Positions 1 through 8,774 of a DNA stretch of 64,000 nt are shown in pieces (the first letter of the stretch is position 1; every line of letters starts with the position of its first letter). The position numbers were made by a program, and so were the translations under genes. The DNA comes from CAZJWR01 sp964549765 (GTDB lineage Bacteria > Zixibacteria > MSB-5A5 > GN15 > JAAZOE01). The stretch lies in NCBI GenBank assembly GCA_964549765.1, contig CAZJWR010000001.1, positions 65,381 to 129,380 on the forward strand, in the 5' to 3' direction. The notes under the pieces are model-generated. The model saw only the letters and a list, made by a program, of their open reading frames with translations. It had not been told where the DNA came from and made no database searches.

Positions 1-1
1 C

Positions 2-604
2 GGCACGTTCGAGAAATACAAAGAGGAACTGGCGGCGGAGTTATGCGCCGTGATGGCGTTCTCGGCGATCAAAAACAACGACAAGGTCGGACTGATCATC
101 TTTACCGACAAAATCGAGAAATACATCCCGCCCCAGAAGGGCAAGCCGCACGTGCTTCGGCTGGTGCGCGAGGTGTTGTATTTTCGGCCGGAGCGGACGG
201 CGACCGATATCGCCGGGGCGCTGGAATTTTTCAGCAAGGTGACCAAAAGACGTTCGGTGGCGTTTCTCATCTCGGATTTTCTGTCGGAAGATTACTTCAC
301 GCCGCTTCGCATTGCCAATAGAAAACACGATTTGATCGCCGTCAAAATATCCGATCCGCGCGAGTTGGAATTCGGCAGTTACGGATTGATCGAACTCGAG
401 GACGCCGAAACCGGCGAAGTGATGGTGCTGGACACGTCGTCGAGCGAATTTCGGTCGGAGTTTTCGACACAGGTGCGGGAATCGACCGAGTCGCTGAAGC
501 GGACGTTTCAGCTCATGGATTTGGATTTCATCCAGATCCGCACCGATCAGCCCTACACCGTGCCGTTGATACAATTTTTCAAAATGAGGGAGAAACGACG
601 CTGA
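2..604 (+). CDS. DUF58 family protein of the Bat operon (5' end outside window)
   Basis: The last 200 residues of a DUF58 protein; the reading frame is open to the left edge, so the start is missing. DUF58 proteins have a von Willebrand A-like fold and normally sit between a MoxR AAA+ ATPase and the Bat proteins. Visible features are a strand followed by a VGLIIFTDK-like segment and a second core strand (VAFLISDF). Both are typical of the C-terminal half of the VWA-like domain. The TGA stop overlaps the next ATG (TGATG at 602-606), so translation is probably coupled. A moxR gene would be expected just upstream. The biochemical role is not established for the family; a part in assembling or protecting envelope complexes is inferred from context. 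Confidence 0.82.
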   Translation, partial: GTFEKYKEELAAELCAVMAFSAIKNNDKVGLIIFTDKIEKYIPPQKGKPHVLRLVREVLYFRPERTATDIAGALEFFSKVTKRRSVAFLISDFLSEDYFTPLRIANRKHDLIAVKISDPRELEFGSYGLIELEDAETGEVMVLDTSSSEFRSEFSTQVRESTESLKRTFQLMDLDFIQIRTDQPYTVPLIQFFKMREKRR

Positions 605-1536
605 TGACGACGCGCTTAAAACTCAATGTCGTCCTCTCCTTAACGGGATTGGCCTTGGCAGCGGCCTCGTTGGCGGTGGTCCTGCTGGTATATGTGTCAC
701 TACCCAAGAAGCATACCGGCGATCTTGTCGATACCGCCAAGATGCTGGCCGGGGAGCTGGCCGACAATAACCTGCCGCAGGCGGCTATCGAAGAATATCA
801 GAAAGTCCTCGATATCGGGCTTCTCACCAACGGCGAACGCGGCGCGATTCATTATCTTATCGGCGACCTGTATTTCAATGACGTCGGCAACTATGAACAG
901 GCCGCGGCGCATTACGTGCGGGCGCGGGCGCTCGATGAGAATGCGCCCTACAGCGCCGAAGCGGGAAAGAAACTGATCACCTGCCTGGAACGGCTGGGCC
1001 GGCGGCAGGAAGCGCAGCGGGAATTGGATGTGCAGGCCAATCTCAATCCCGATACCACCAAGACACCGGGCAAGCTGGTGGCGAAGGTCGGCAGCAGCAA
1101 TATTACGCTGGCCGATTTTGAGCAAGCGATCGATCATTTGCCGCAGGCGATGCAGGACAAGCTGTCCGATCCCAAGGAAAAGCGGAAGTTCCTCGATCAG
1201 ATGATCGGACGGGAGTTGATTTATCATGCCGCTTTGCGCGAGGGTCTGGATAAGAACGCCGAAGCGCAGCAGGCGCTGAAGGATATTGAGGAGGACTACC
1301 TCGTTCAGTACTATACCCGGCAAAAAATCGCTCCCACGGTCAAGCCCGATTCAGCCGATGTGAGGCTTTATTACAAAGCCCACAAAAGCGAATACGGCGA
1401 CAAAGAATTCGACGAGGTGCGCGATCAGGTGTTCCAGGATTATATCCAGTATATCGGACAGAAAGCGATCAACGACTATATCGGCACGTTGATGAAAGCG
1501 GAGCCGGTGCAAGTATTCGAAGAAAACGTAAAGTGA
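604..1536 (+). CDS. Membrane-anchored TPR protein with SurA-N-like domain, no PPIase domain
   Basis: A 310-residue protein. Residues about 8-33 form one hydrophobic segment (signal anchor), followed by two or three TPR-like helical repeats (about 45-130). A segment at about 155-255 resembles the N-terminal chaperone part of SurA/parvulin proteins (KVGSSNITLADFEQAI, then RKFLDQMIGRELIYHAA). In SurA-type proteins a parvulin domain would follow. Here the chain runs from KAHKSEYGD straight into the family's closing helix (EVRDQVFQDYI), so the catalytic domain is absent. It is translationally coupled to DUF58 upstream and ends 1 base before the next start. I infer a periplasmic chaperone-like scaffold of the Bat system; the exact role is unknown. 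Confidence 0.7.
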   Translation: MTTRLKLNVVLSLTGLALAAASLAVVLLVYVSLPKKHTGDLVDTAKMLAGELADNNLPQAAIEEYQKVLDIGLLTNGERGAIHYLIGDLYFNDVGNYEQAAAHYVRARALDENAPYSAEAGKKLITCLERLGRRQEAQRELDVQANLNPDTTKTPGKLVAKVGSSNITLADFEQAIDHLPQAMQDKLSDPKEKRKFLDQMIGRELIYHAALREGLDKNAEAQQALKDIEEDYLVQYYTRQKIAPTVKPDSADVRLYYKAHKSEYGDKEFDEVRDQVFQDYIQYIGQKAINDYIGTLMKAEPVQVFEENVK

Positions 1537-1537
1537 T

Positions 1538-3016
1538 ATGAAACGGATCCGGGGTAAACACACGATTCCGATACTGCTCATTGCCATTCAGGTCGGCATG
1601 CTGGTCTTTTTCGCGTATTTTCGATATGCCGACGGCGACGAAGGATTCTATCTCTCGGCGGCGCGCGAGGTGGCCAACGGCAGGCTCTTATACGCCGATT
1701 TCTTCTATCCGCAGATGCCTTATCTGCCTTATATCTATTCGGCGTTGGCCAATCATGGTTTCATGACGCTGTATTTGTCGCGCATGATTTCGGTCATCGC
1801 CGGCATTTTTACGACCGTTCTTCTGTATCTGATACTGTTGCGACTGACCGACAACCGTCGCGCCGTTGCCATTCTGCTGGTTCTCTACGTCTTTTCCGGA
1901 TTGGTTCTCACGTGGCATTCAGTTGCCAAAACCTACGCCGTCACGGATTTTCTCATGATTGCGGCCATGTATCTTGTCATCAAATTTCGCAATTCGGGAA
2001 ATCAGGTCTATCCGATTATTTGCGGATTGGCATTGGCGGTGGCCGTTAACGTGCGCCTGGTGCTGGCGCCATTGGCATTGGTGTTCCTGGCCGCCGTGGC
2101 GGTTTCGGACAGGGGATTTCGCGTGCGCCCCGCGATTTCCTATGCCGTCGCTTTTGTCGCCGGCTCGGTTCCAGCCTTATGGTATTTCTTTGCCGATCCG
2201 GAGCGTTTTTATTTCGATAATTTGGGATTCCATTTGATGCGCAATCCTAACACCGCATTCCCTGGCTCGTTTTTCGATCGCTTATACACCGCCGGGAAAC
2301 TCCTCATCAATCCGCAGATCATCATCGTGTTGGCGATCGCCTTTGTATCGTTCTTGGTGTGGCGTCGGCGAGGGGCTTTGCGGGCGCGGGAGGTGCTATT
2401 GTCTCCCGGCGGGCTGTCCGCGGTCGTGGCCGTCGTTCTTATAATCGTCTATCTCCTTCCGAATCCGATTATGCAACAGTATTTCGTTCAGGCGCTGCCT
2501 TTCGCACTCCTGGCCGCAGCGCCCGGTCTGGGCGACCTCCTATCGGAAACCGATTCGAAAAAATCATGGCTGTTCGGCCGGAAAACGGCGACGGCACTGT
2601 TGGCGATCTATATCATGGGATCGATTCCGTATTTCGCCGTGTTTGTCGGGGCGACGCGCGACAATTACCGATATTTGACACTTGGAAATCTGCGGAAAGT
2701 TTGCGCCAGTCTTGATCCCGGAAACCATGATCCCATCATCGCCGAATTGCCGTTATTCTCGGTCCTTTGCAATAAACAGCCGGTGGAAGGAGTCGAATTT
2801 CTGGGATTCCAATACCCGCTGCCCCTGAAACCGGCAGAGATGAAGCATTATCATCTGATCCTCAATGACCAATTGAAGGACATCATCGATACCGGACAGG
2901 CGGCCTATTACATCGTTGTCAACGATCCGCCCGAGGAATTGCAGGCCTCCACCAACGCCAATTATGATCTCACGGGAACATTTGACCGCATGAAGGTGTA
3001 TCGGAGGAAGTCATGA
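1538..3016 (+). CDS. GT-C fold membrane glycosyltransferase (PMT/ArnT-like)
   Basis: A 492-residue protein with about ten or more hydrophobic segments. After the first membrane helix comes ADGDEGFYLSAAREVANG, matching the acidic motif in the first periplasmic loop of GT-C enzymes that use polyprenyl-phosphate sugars (PMT, ArnT, RgtA-type families). Several further helices and a soluble C-terminal part (about 385-492) follow. Such enzymes transfer a sugar from an undecaprenyl-linked donor to a lipid, glycan or protein on the outer face of the inner membrane. Donor and acceptor cannot be read from sequence. It lies inside the Bat operon, starting 1 base after the preceding stop and overlapping the next gene by ATGA, which is unusual for Bat loci. 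Confidence 0.75.
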   Translation: MKRIRGKHTIPILLIAIQVGMLVFFAYFRYADGDEGFYLSAAREVANGRLLYADFFYPQMPYLPYIYSALANHGFMTLYLSRMISVIAGIFTTVLLYLILLRLTDNRRAVAILLVLYVFSGLVLTWHSVAKTYAVTDFLMIAAMYLVIKFRNSGNQVYPIICGLALAVAVNVRLVLAPLALVFLAAVAVSDRGFRVRPAISYAVAFVAGSVPALWYFFADPERFYFDNLGFHLMRNPNTAFPGSFFDRLYTAGKLLINPQIIIVLAIAFVSFLVWRRRGALRAREVLLSPGGLSAVVAVVLIIVYLLPNPIMQQYFVQALPFALLAAAPGLGDLLSETDSKKSWLFGRKTATALLAIYIMGSIPYFAVFVGATRDNYRYLTLGNLRKVCASLDPGNHDPIIAELPLFSVLCNKQPVEGVEFLGFQYPLPLKPAEMKHYHLILNDQLKDIIDTGQAAYYIVVNDPPEELQASTNANYDLTGTFDRMKVYRRKS

Positions 3017-4101
3017 GAGCGGGCCCGGTAATCATTGTTCTGATGGTCGGACTGATGGTTGTTGCGGCCTTCGCCGCCGAACAGATCAATGTGACCGCGT
3101 CGGTCGATAAGCAGACAGCGTATGTCGGGGATTTGATCGATTATACGATCACCATCACGTATGATTCGACGCTTCAACTGACGCCGCCCGCGGCGGGAGC
3201 CAACTTGGGCGGATTCGACGTCAAGGATTATGAAATCGGTGAGGAAAAAAAGACCGACGATGGTCGCCGCCAACAGATTCTCGCCTTCAAACTGAGGACG
3301 TTCACGACCGGCGATTATGTCATCCCGCCGCTGCCGATCGAGTACATGATGCCCGATTCGAGTACCCGATATATCAGCGCCGATCCGATCAAGATCAAAA
3401 TCATGTCGGTGCTCGCCGAGGGCGTCAACGCCGATACATTAGCCCCGAAACCGCTCAAAGCACAGGCGTCGCTGGCGACCAAGCGGAAGACGATATGGTT
3501 GATCATCATCGCCGCCGCTGTACTGGGAATCGGCGGCGTGGTCTTCTATCTGTGGCGGCGGCGCCGGACAAAGGAAGAGACGGCATATGTCGATCCGCGC
3601 CCGTCATGGGAAATCGCCTATGCCGATCTCGCCGTACTCAAGGATCGCAACCTTCCGGCCAAAGGCGAGTTGAAAGAATACTACTTTGAACTGTCCGATA
3701 TCATGAAACGGTATATCGACAAGAAATTTGAGGTCAATGCCATCGACATGACGACGGTCGAAATCGGCGACGCCCTGGTCGGGGTCGATCTGGACAAGGA
3801 TATTCATCGCGATTTCATGGCCTTTTTCGAACACGGCGATCTGGTCAAGTTCGCCAAGTATGTCCCGCCGGAAGATCGTCCGGACGCGGACTGGACGACC
3901 GCGTGCGATCTGGTCACCGCCACCAAGGATATTATCGTTTCGCCGCCGATGGCAATCGAACCGGAGCCGGTCGCCGCCGTAAAAAGGGTGTCGGATACGG
4001 ACGAAGAATATTCCGAACTGCGCTATGCACCGCCGGAATTGCGGGAAATGATGACTCCGCCGCCGGATGAAGAAACAGCCACCGAGGAGAATGAAGAATG
4101 A
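3013..4101 (+). CDS. BatD-like / DUF4381-like membrane protein of the Bat operon
   Basis: A 362-residue protein. Signal peptide (about 1-22) ending near AAFAAEQ, then a BatD-type immunoglobulin-like domain (about 25-130, starting ITVxASVDKQTAYVGD-like and ending in a YVIPPLPIEY strand). A transmembrane helix follows at about 158-180 with a basic stop-transfer (WRRRRTK). A cytoplasmic helical domain (about 195-310) has the PSWEIAYADLAVLKDRNL and ELSDIMKRYIDKKF segments seen in DUF4381-like proteins of MoxR/Bat clusters. The tail is acidic and proline-rich. It overlaps its neighbours on both sides by ATGA. It probably presents an extracytoplasmic domain and a cytoplasmic docking domain to the VWA proteins BatA and BatB. 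Confidence 0.75.
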   Translation: MRAGPVIIVLMVGLMVVAAFAAEQINVTASVDKQTAYVGDLIDYTITITYDSTLQLTPPAAGANLGGFDVKDYEIGEEKKTDDGRRQQILAFKLRTFTTGDYVIPPLPIEYMMPDSSTRYISADPIKIKIMSVLAEGVNADTLAPKPLKAQASLATKRKTIWLIIIAAAVLGIGGVVFYLWRRRRTKEETAYVDPRPSWEIAYADLAVLKDRNLPAKGELKEYYFELSDIMKRYIDKKFEVNAIDMTTVEIGDALVGVDLDKDIHRDFMAFFEHGDLVKFAKYVPPEDRPDADWTTACDLVTATKDIIVSPPMAIEPEPVAAVKRVSDTDEEYSELRYAPPELREMMTPPPDEETATEENEE

Positions 4102-5132
4102 ACATCCTGAAATTCGAAGGTTGGGATTTGTTCTTTATCCATATCCCCGGCTGGGTGATTCTTTTGGCGGGAGGCGCGATCATTCTGCTGTTGATCTGGC
4201 ATTTTTTTCGCCGCAAACCCCGCCAGTCGGCGACGGTGCGGTATTCCGATTTGTCCCTGGTGCGCAAAGGGAAAAAGACGCTGCGCCAGCGGCTGCGCCC
4301 GTTGCTTTTTGCCCTGCGTGTCTTGGCGGTAGCTGTTTTATTCGTGGCGCTGGCGCGGCCGCAGTCAGGCGAGGAACAGCGCGACATCGAAACCGAAGGC
4401 ATAGATATCATGCTTGTGCTCGACGTGTCGAGTTCGATGAAGGCCGAGGATTTCAAACCGAATAATCGCCTGTTTGTGGCCAAGGAAGAAATCGGCAAAT
4501 TTATCGACCGGCGAACCAACGACCGGATCGGCCTGACCGTTTTTGCCAAGTCGTCGTTTACACAGTGCCCGCTGACGCTGGATTACGGCGTCTTGAAAAG
4601 CTTTTTGGATCAGGTCGATTTCGGAATCGTCGACGGCGACATGACAGCCATCGGGGCGGCGCTGGCCAATGCCGTCAACCGGCTGCGCAATTCCAACGGA
4701 AAATCGAAGGTGATCATCCTCCTGACCGACGGCGAAAACAACGTCTGGGAAATCGATCCGATCACCGCCGCCAACATTGCCAAGACAATGGGTGTAAAAA
4801 TCTACACGATCGGGGCCGGCAAACCGGGCAACGCCATGTACCCGGTGGATGATCCGCTGTTCGGCAAACGGTATGTGTATGTTCCGACCGAGATCGACGA
4901 AGCTTCGCTCAAGAAGATCGCCGATATCACCGGCGGCAAGTATTTTCGGGCGCGGTCGGAAAATGAACTGGATCAGATTTACAGTGAAATCGATCAGATG
5001 GAAAAAACAAAAATCCAGGTTCACGAGTACATACAATATAAGGAATTGTTTTTTGATTTCCTGATACTCGGGTTCGGATTGATGCTGGCCGAAGTGGTCC
5101 TGGGTCAGACGTATTTGCGGAAGATACCGTAG
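4098..5132 (+). CDS. batA: BatA, VWA-domain aerotolerance protein
   Basis: A 344-residue protein with two N-terminal membrane helices (about 12-32 and 73-92), a von Willebrand A domain (about 98-290) and a C-terminal helix (about 318-338). The MIDAS metal site is intact: DVSSS at D109, then later Thr and Asp positions including LLTDGENN. This is the BatA arrangement, with the VWA domain held in the periplasm between helices. Bat proteins were named from aerotolerance in Bacteroides; the molecular mechanism is unresolved. ATGA overlap with the gene upstream; batB follows after 11 bases with its own ribosome site. Confidence 0.9.
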   Translation: MNILKFEGWDLFFIHIPGWVILLAGGAIILLLIWHFFRRKPRQSATVRYSDLSLVRKGKKTLRQRLRPLLFALRVLAVAVLFVALARPQSGEEQRDIETEGIDIMLVLDVSSSMKAEDFKPNNRLFVAKEEIGKFIDRRTNDRIGLTVFAKSSFTQCPLTLDYGVLKSFLDQVDFGIVDGDMTAIGAALANAVNRLRNSNGKSKVIILLTDGENNVWEIDPITAANIAKTMGVKIYTIGAGKPGNAMYPVDDPLFGKRYVYVPTEIDEASLKKIADITGGKYFRARSENELDQIYSEIDQMEKTKIQVHEYIQYKELFFDFLILGFGLMLAEVVLGQTYLRKIP

Positions 5133-5143
5133 GAGAACGAGGC

Positions 5144-6184
5144 GTGCGATTTTTTCAACCGTTATATCTGCTGGGACTGCTATTGATCCCTATCCTGGGT
5201 ATTTTCTACTGGTGGGCGATCTCGCGTAAAAAGAAAGCGCTGGCCCGGTTCGGGGATATCCCGCTGATCATGCGGGCGGCGTCGGGGATATCGTTCTCGC
5301 GCCAGGCCGGTAAGGCGGTCATGCTTTTGGTGGTCGTCTTCTTTCTGTCGCTGGCGGCGGCCAAACCGCAGCTGGGTACGCATATGGAGATGATGAAACG
5401 CCAGGGAATCGACATCATGATCGCCGTCGACGTATCCAAGTCGATGCTGGCGCTCGATGTCAGCCCGGGGCCGATTTCCCGTTTGACCAAGGCCAAACAG
5501 GAAATCCGGTCGTTGATCGATCCCGAGCGCCTGAAAGGTGACCGGGTCGGCCTGGTGGCATTCGCCGGCGAGGCCTTCATCCAATGCCCCCTGACGCTCG
5601 ACTATGGCGCGGCCAAAATGTTTCTCGATGTTATCGATCCCGACTTGGTGCCGACGCCGGGCACGGCGGTCGGAACCGCCATCCGGAAGGCGATGACGGG
5701 ATTCAACCGGCAGGAACGAAAGCACAAGGTTTTGTTATTACTTACCGACGGCGAGGACCACGAAACCGATCCGCTGGGGGCCGCCGAGGAGGCTCGCAAG
5801 GAAGGCGTGAAGATATACACGGTCGGCATCGGCAACGTCGAAGGTGAACCAATCCCGATATACAATCAGCGCGGCGAACGGGTCGGTTTCAAAAAGGACG
5901 ACAGCGGCGAGGTGATCGTTTCCAAGATGGATGAATCGACCCTGCAGAAAATCGCGCTGACGACCGGCGGCAAATATTATCGGGCCAGCCCGTCGGAACT
6001 GGAGCTGGATAAAATCTACGACGATATTTCCAAGATGGAGAAAAAGGAGCTTGAGGGCAAGCTTTTGATGCAGTATGATGATCGTTTCCAGTGGCCGTTG
6101 GCGCTGGCGATGTTGTTTTTCATCGGCGAGGCGTTCATCCCGGAGAGGGTGCGCATCCGGAAAAATAATCGAGGCCCGGCATGA
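5144..6184 (+). CDS. batB: BatB, second VWA-domain aerotolerance protein
   Basis: A 346-residue protein, paralogous to the preceding gene. N-terminal helices (about 6-26 and 55-75), VWA domain (about 88-290) with an intact MIDAS motif (DVSKS from D96, LLTDGEDH later) and a C-terminal helix near 315-332. The loop after the second core region carries an extra segment (EPIPIYNQRGERVGF) that is typical of BatB and lacking in BatA. The start is GTG at 5144, supported by AGGAG at 5131-5135; there is no ATG nearby giving the family's N-terminus. It overlaps batC by ATGA. Confidence 0.9.
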   Translation: MRFFQPLYLLGLLLIPILGIFYWWAISRKKKALARFGDIPLIMRAASGISFSRQAGKAVMLLVVVFFLSLAAAKPQLGTHMEMMKRQGIDIMIAVDVSKSMLALDVSPGPISRLTKAKQEIRSLIDPERLKGDRVGLVAFAGEAFIQCPLTLDYGAAKMFLDVIDPDLVPTPGTAVGTAIRKAMTGFNRQERKHKVLLLLTDGEDHETDPLGAAEEARKEGVKIYTVGIGNVEGEPIPIYNQRGERVGFKKDDSGEVIVSKMDESTLQKIALTTGGKYYRASPSELELDKIYDDISKMEKKELEGKLLMQYDDRFQWPLALAMLFFIGEAFIPERVRIRKNNRGPA

Positions 6185-6957
6185 GGTATATACTGATAAT
6201 CGCGCTGGCGTTCGTGGGCGCCGTCCCGGCGGCGGCAAAAAGCTACGTATCGCTCAATGAGGCCGGCAACCAGGCGTTTCAGAAGGGCGATTTTCCCAAT
6301 GCGCTTGACCTGTATCATCAGGCCGAAATGGAGCGGCCGGAAACACCGGAGATTTATTACAACCAGGGAAACGCTCTGGTGGAGACCGGCAAGTACGACG
6401 AGGCGATCGATAAATTCCAGAAAGCGTTGAATACCGACGACGTCCACCTTCAGGCGCAGGCCTATTTCAACGGCGGTAACAGCTATTTCAAGAAGGAAGA
6501 TTATCGGCAGGCGATCGAATGGTATCAGAAGGCGCTGGAATTGAACCCGACCGATATGGATGCCAAGTACAACCTTGAACTGGCCCGCAACCGCCTCCGG
6601 GAACAGATGAAGCGCCAGCCAGAAGATCAACAACAGCAACAACAACAACAGCAGCAACAGCAAAACCGGGATCAGAATCAGCCAAAAGATCAGCAGCAGA
6701 AACAGGATCAACAGCAGCAGCAACAAGATAAGAAACAGGAACAGCAGCAACAACAGGGTGACGAAAAGAGCAAAGAGGGCCAGCAAGATCGGCAGCAACA
6801 GCAGCAGATGCAGTCCGGTGAGAAACAGGACGAGAACGAAATGTCGAAGGAAGACGCGCTGAGGATACTTCGGGCGCTTCAGGAGAAGGAAGAAGATAAT
6901 CTGAAAAACGCCAAGCGGTTCAAAGTCGAGGGCACCTATCACGGGAAAGACTGGTGA
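6181..6957 (+). CDS. batC: BatC, TPR protein with glutamine-rich tail
   Basis: A 258-residue protein. Signal peptide (about 1-20, ending PAAAK), then three TPR repeats (about 25-140; EIYYNQGNALVETGKYDEA is a clear example). A strongly Gln-rich, charged segment runs from about 146 to 222 and a short acidic/basic tail ends GTYHGKDW. TPR followed by a low-complexity tail is typical of BatC. The TPRs probably scaffold BatA, BatB and BatD on the periplasmic side. Overlaps: ATGA with batB, TGATG with batD. The Gln tract is encoded by mixed CAA/CAG codons and could vary in length between strains. Confidence 0.87.
   Translation: MRYILIIALAFVGAVPAAAKSYVSLNEAGNQAFQKGDFPNALDLYHQAEMERPETPEIYYNQGNALVETGKYDEAIDKFQKALNTDDVHLQAQAYFNGGNSYFKKEDYRQAIEWYQKALELNPTDMDAKYNLELARNRLREQMKRQPEDQQQQQQQQQQQQNRDQNQPKDQQQKQDQQQQQQDKKQEQQQQQGDEKSKEGQQDRQQQQQMQSGEKQDENEMSKEDALRILRALQEKEEDNLKNAKRFKVEGTYHGKDW
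6628..6663 (+). repeat. CAA/CAG trinucleotide tract (12 Gln codons) in batC
   Basis: Twelve consecutive glutamine codons, CAA and CAG interleaved, followed by further shorter Gln runs to about 6810. Because the codons are mixed the repeat is not pure, which lowers but does not remove the chance of slippage. Confidence 0.9.
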
Positions 6958-8774
6958 TGACGGGATTGATGAAGACGGGCGGTTTATTGGCCATATCGCT
7001 ACTGCTGTTGGCGGCGATCGGCGCGGCTCAGGACAGTGTTTCACTGCAGTTGTCGCTGGATCGCGGCACTATCCGGGCCGATGAATCGGCGATGCTGACA
7101 CTCACCGTCGAAGGCATCGGCGCCCAGCAGATGCCGGAACCGGAACTCCCGCCGCTGCCGATGTTCGAGATTTTCTCGTCCGGTAATTCCACCAACATCC
7201 AGGTCATCAACGGCAAGATGAGTACGTCGATGATCTACAATTATATCCTCTATCCCAAACGCGACGGCTCCTTCCCCATCCGCGCCGCTCACGTCGTCTA
7301 CAACGGCAAGCGGTACGAGTCGAACGAATTGTCGATCACGGTCACCAAAGCGGGCACCGGCGCCGCTCCCGATGAACCGAGCGCACAGCAGTCCAAAGAT
7401 GATAATGGCGGGGCGCGCGACGTCTTTCTGACCGCCGAGGTGGACAAAAAATCGGCGTATGTCGACGAACAGGTGACCTTGCGGATCAAACTCTTCCGGG
7501 CCATCAACACGCTGTCGACGCCCGATTACGAAGCGCCGCAGACCCCGGGCTTCTGGACGCAGGATATCCCGCCGCAAAAGACGTATTATCAGATCATCAA
7601 CGGCCGCCGGTATTTCGTCAATGAAATCCGGACGGCGCTATTCCCGACCAAGCCGGGCAAGCTGAGTATCAGCCCGGCCAAGGTAACGGTGACGGTTCCT
7701 GACCGGAGCCGGACCCGGACACGCGACCCATTTTCGATATTTGACGATGTTTTCCAGCAGGGGAAACGCGTCAGCGTTCAGTCGCAGTCGCTGACGACAA
7801 ACGTTGCGGCGTTGCCGAAGGAAGGCAAGACGGCCGATTTTTCCGGCGGTGTCGGCAGTTATAAAATATCGGCCTCGGTGGATAAACCGGATGTCCAGGT
7901 CAACGAAGCTATCACACTGACGGTCAAAATCTCCGGCCGGGGAAACGTCAAGTCGATCCCCGAGCCGACCCTGCCGGACATGGACGGTTTTCGCGTGGAG
8001 AAGGCCTCGACCGATTTTCAGGTCAGCAACCTCGATGTGGAGTTGGGCGGTTCCAAAACGTTTGAATATCTCCTGATCCCGCGTATTCCGGGAACGCACG
8101 TGATTGAACCGGTCAAGCTCAACTATTTCGATCCCGGCAAGGAAAAATATATCACCGCTAAGACCGATTCCATCGAACTGAAGGTCAGGAAAGGCGAAAA
8201 CGTCGCCGAGACGGAGATTCCCTACAATATGGTTGCCGGCCAGACAATCAACCTGAAAGAAACCGATATCCGCTTCATCAAGGTTGACAACGATCACCTG
8301 ACCCGCAGCGGCAAAGTGCTGCTAACCTCGCCGCTGTTTCTGGCTTTTCTGGCGCTTCCCCTGGCCGTCGTTTTGGGCGGGATGATCGATGTCAAACGCA
8401 AACGGCGTTTGCAAAGCGACGTCGCCTATGCCCGTCGGCGACGGGCGTCAGGCGAGGCCAAACGGAGGCTCAACGCCGCCGAGAAACATATGCACGGAAA
8501 CAACGATACCGGATTTTACGCCGAAATCTCGGCCGCGATATATCAATTCGTGGCCGATAAATTCAACACCTCAGCCCACGGTTTGACTACCGACGGCGTT
8601 CAAACTCTGCTGGTCAAACAGGAAGTGCCGGACGACCTGATGAATGACACGCTGGCGACGCTCCGGGAAGCCGATTTCGGCCGCTTCGCCGGCGGCGCCG
8701 ACGTCGACGGCGGCAAGCGTGCTTTATATGACCGGGCGCGTGCGCTTATCACCCGGCTCGGGGAGGTACTCTGA
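6957..8774 (+). CDS. batD: BatD, oxygen-tolerance family protein
   Basis: A 605-residue protein. Signal peptide ending near IGAAQDS, then tandem immunoglobulin-like domains (about 25-130, 140-255, 285-400), a transmembrane helix (about 454-478) and a basic cytoplasmic segment with a helical domain (about 480-600). DRSRTRTRDPFSIFDDVF is a characteristic BatD linker. ATG 6957 overlaps the batC stop (TGATG) and is preferred over GTG 6954. The predicted mature protein would begin with Gln, as in many Bacteroidetes exported proteins. It resembles the shorter gene at 3013-4101, so the operon holds two BatD-type proteins. The stop overlaps the batE start. Confidence 0.88.
   Translation: MTGLMKTGGLLAISLLLLAAIGAAQDSVSLQLSLDRGTIRADESAMLTLTVEGIGAQQMPEPELPPLPMFEIFSSGNSTNIQVINGKMSTSMIYNYILYPKRDGSFPIRAAHVVYNGKRYESNELSITVTKAGTGAAPDEPSAQQSKDDNGGARDVFLTAEVDKKSAYVDEQVTLRIKLFRAINTLSTPDYEAPQTPGFWTQDIPPQKTYYQIINGRRYFVNEIRTALFPTKPGKLSISPAKVTVTVPDRSRTRTRDPFSIFDDVFQQGKRVSVQSQSLTTNVAALPKEGKTADFSGGVGSYKISASVDKPDVQVNEAITLTVKISGRGNVKSIPEPTLPDMDGFRVEKASTDFQVSNLDVELGGSKTFEYLLIPRIPGTHVIEPVKLNYFDPGKEKYITAKTDSIELKVRKGENVAETEIPYNMVAGQTINLKETDIRFIKVDNDHLTRSGKVLLTSPLFLAFLALPLAVVLGGMIDVKRKRRLQSDVAYARRRRASGEAKRRLNAAEKHMHGNNDTGFYAEISAAIYQFVADKFNTSAHGLTTDGVQTLLVKQEVPDDLMNDTLATLREADFGRFAGGADVDGGKRALYDRARALITRLGEVL

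Noticed and set aside
6016..7044. A 342-codon open frame on the minus strand, rich in Leu.
   Set aside because: It is the complement of the Gln-codon tract and neighbours of batC/batD; there is no ribosome site and no known domain.
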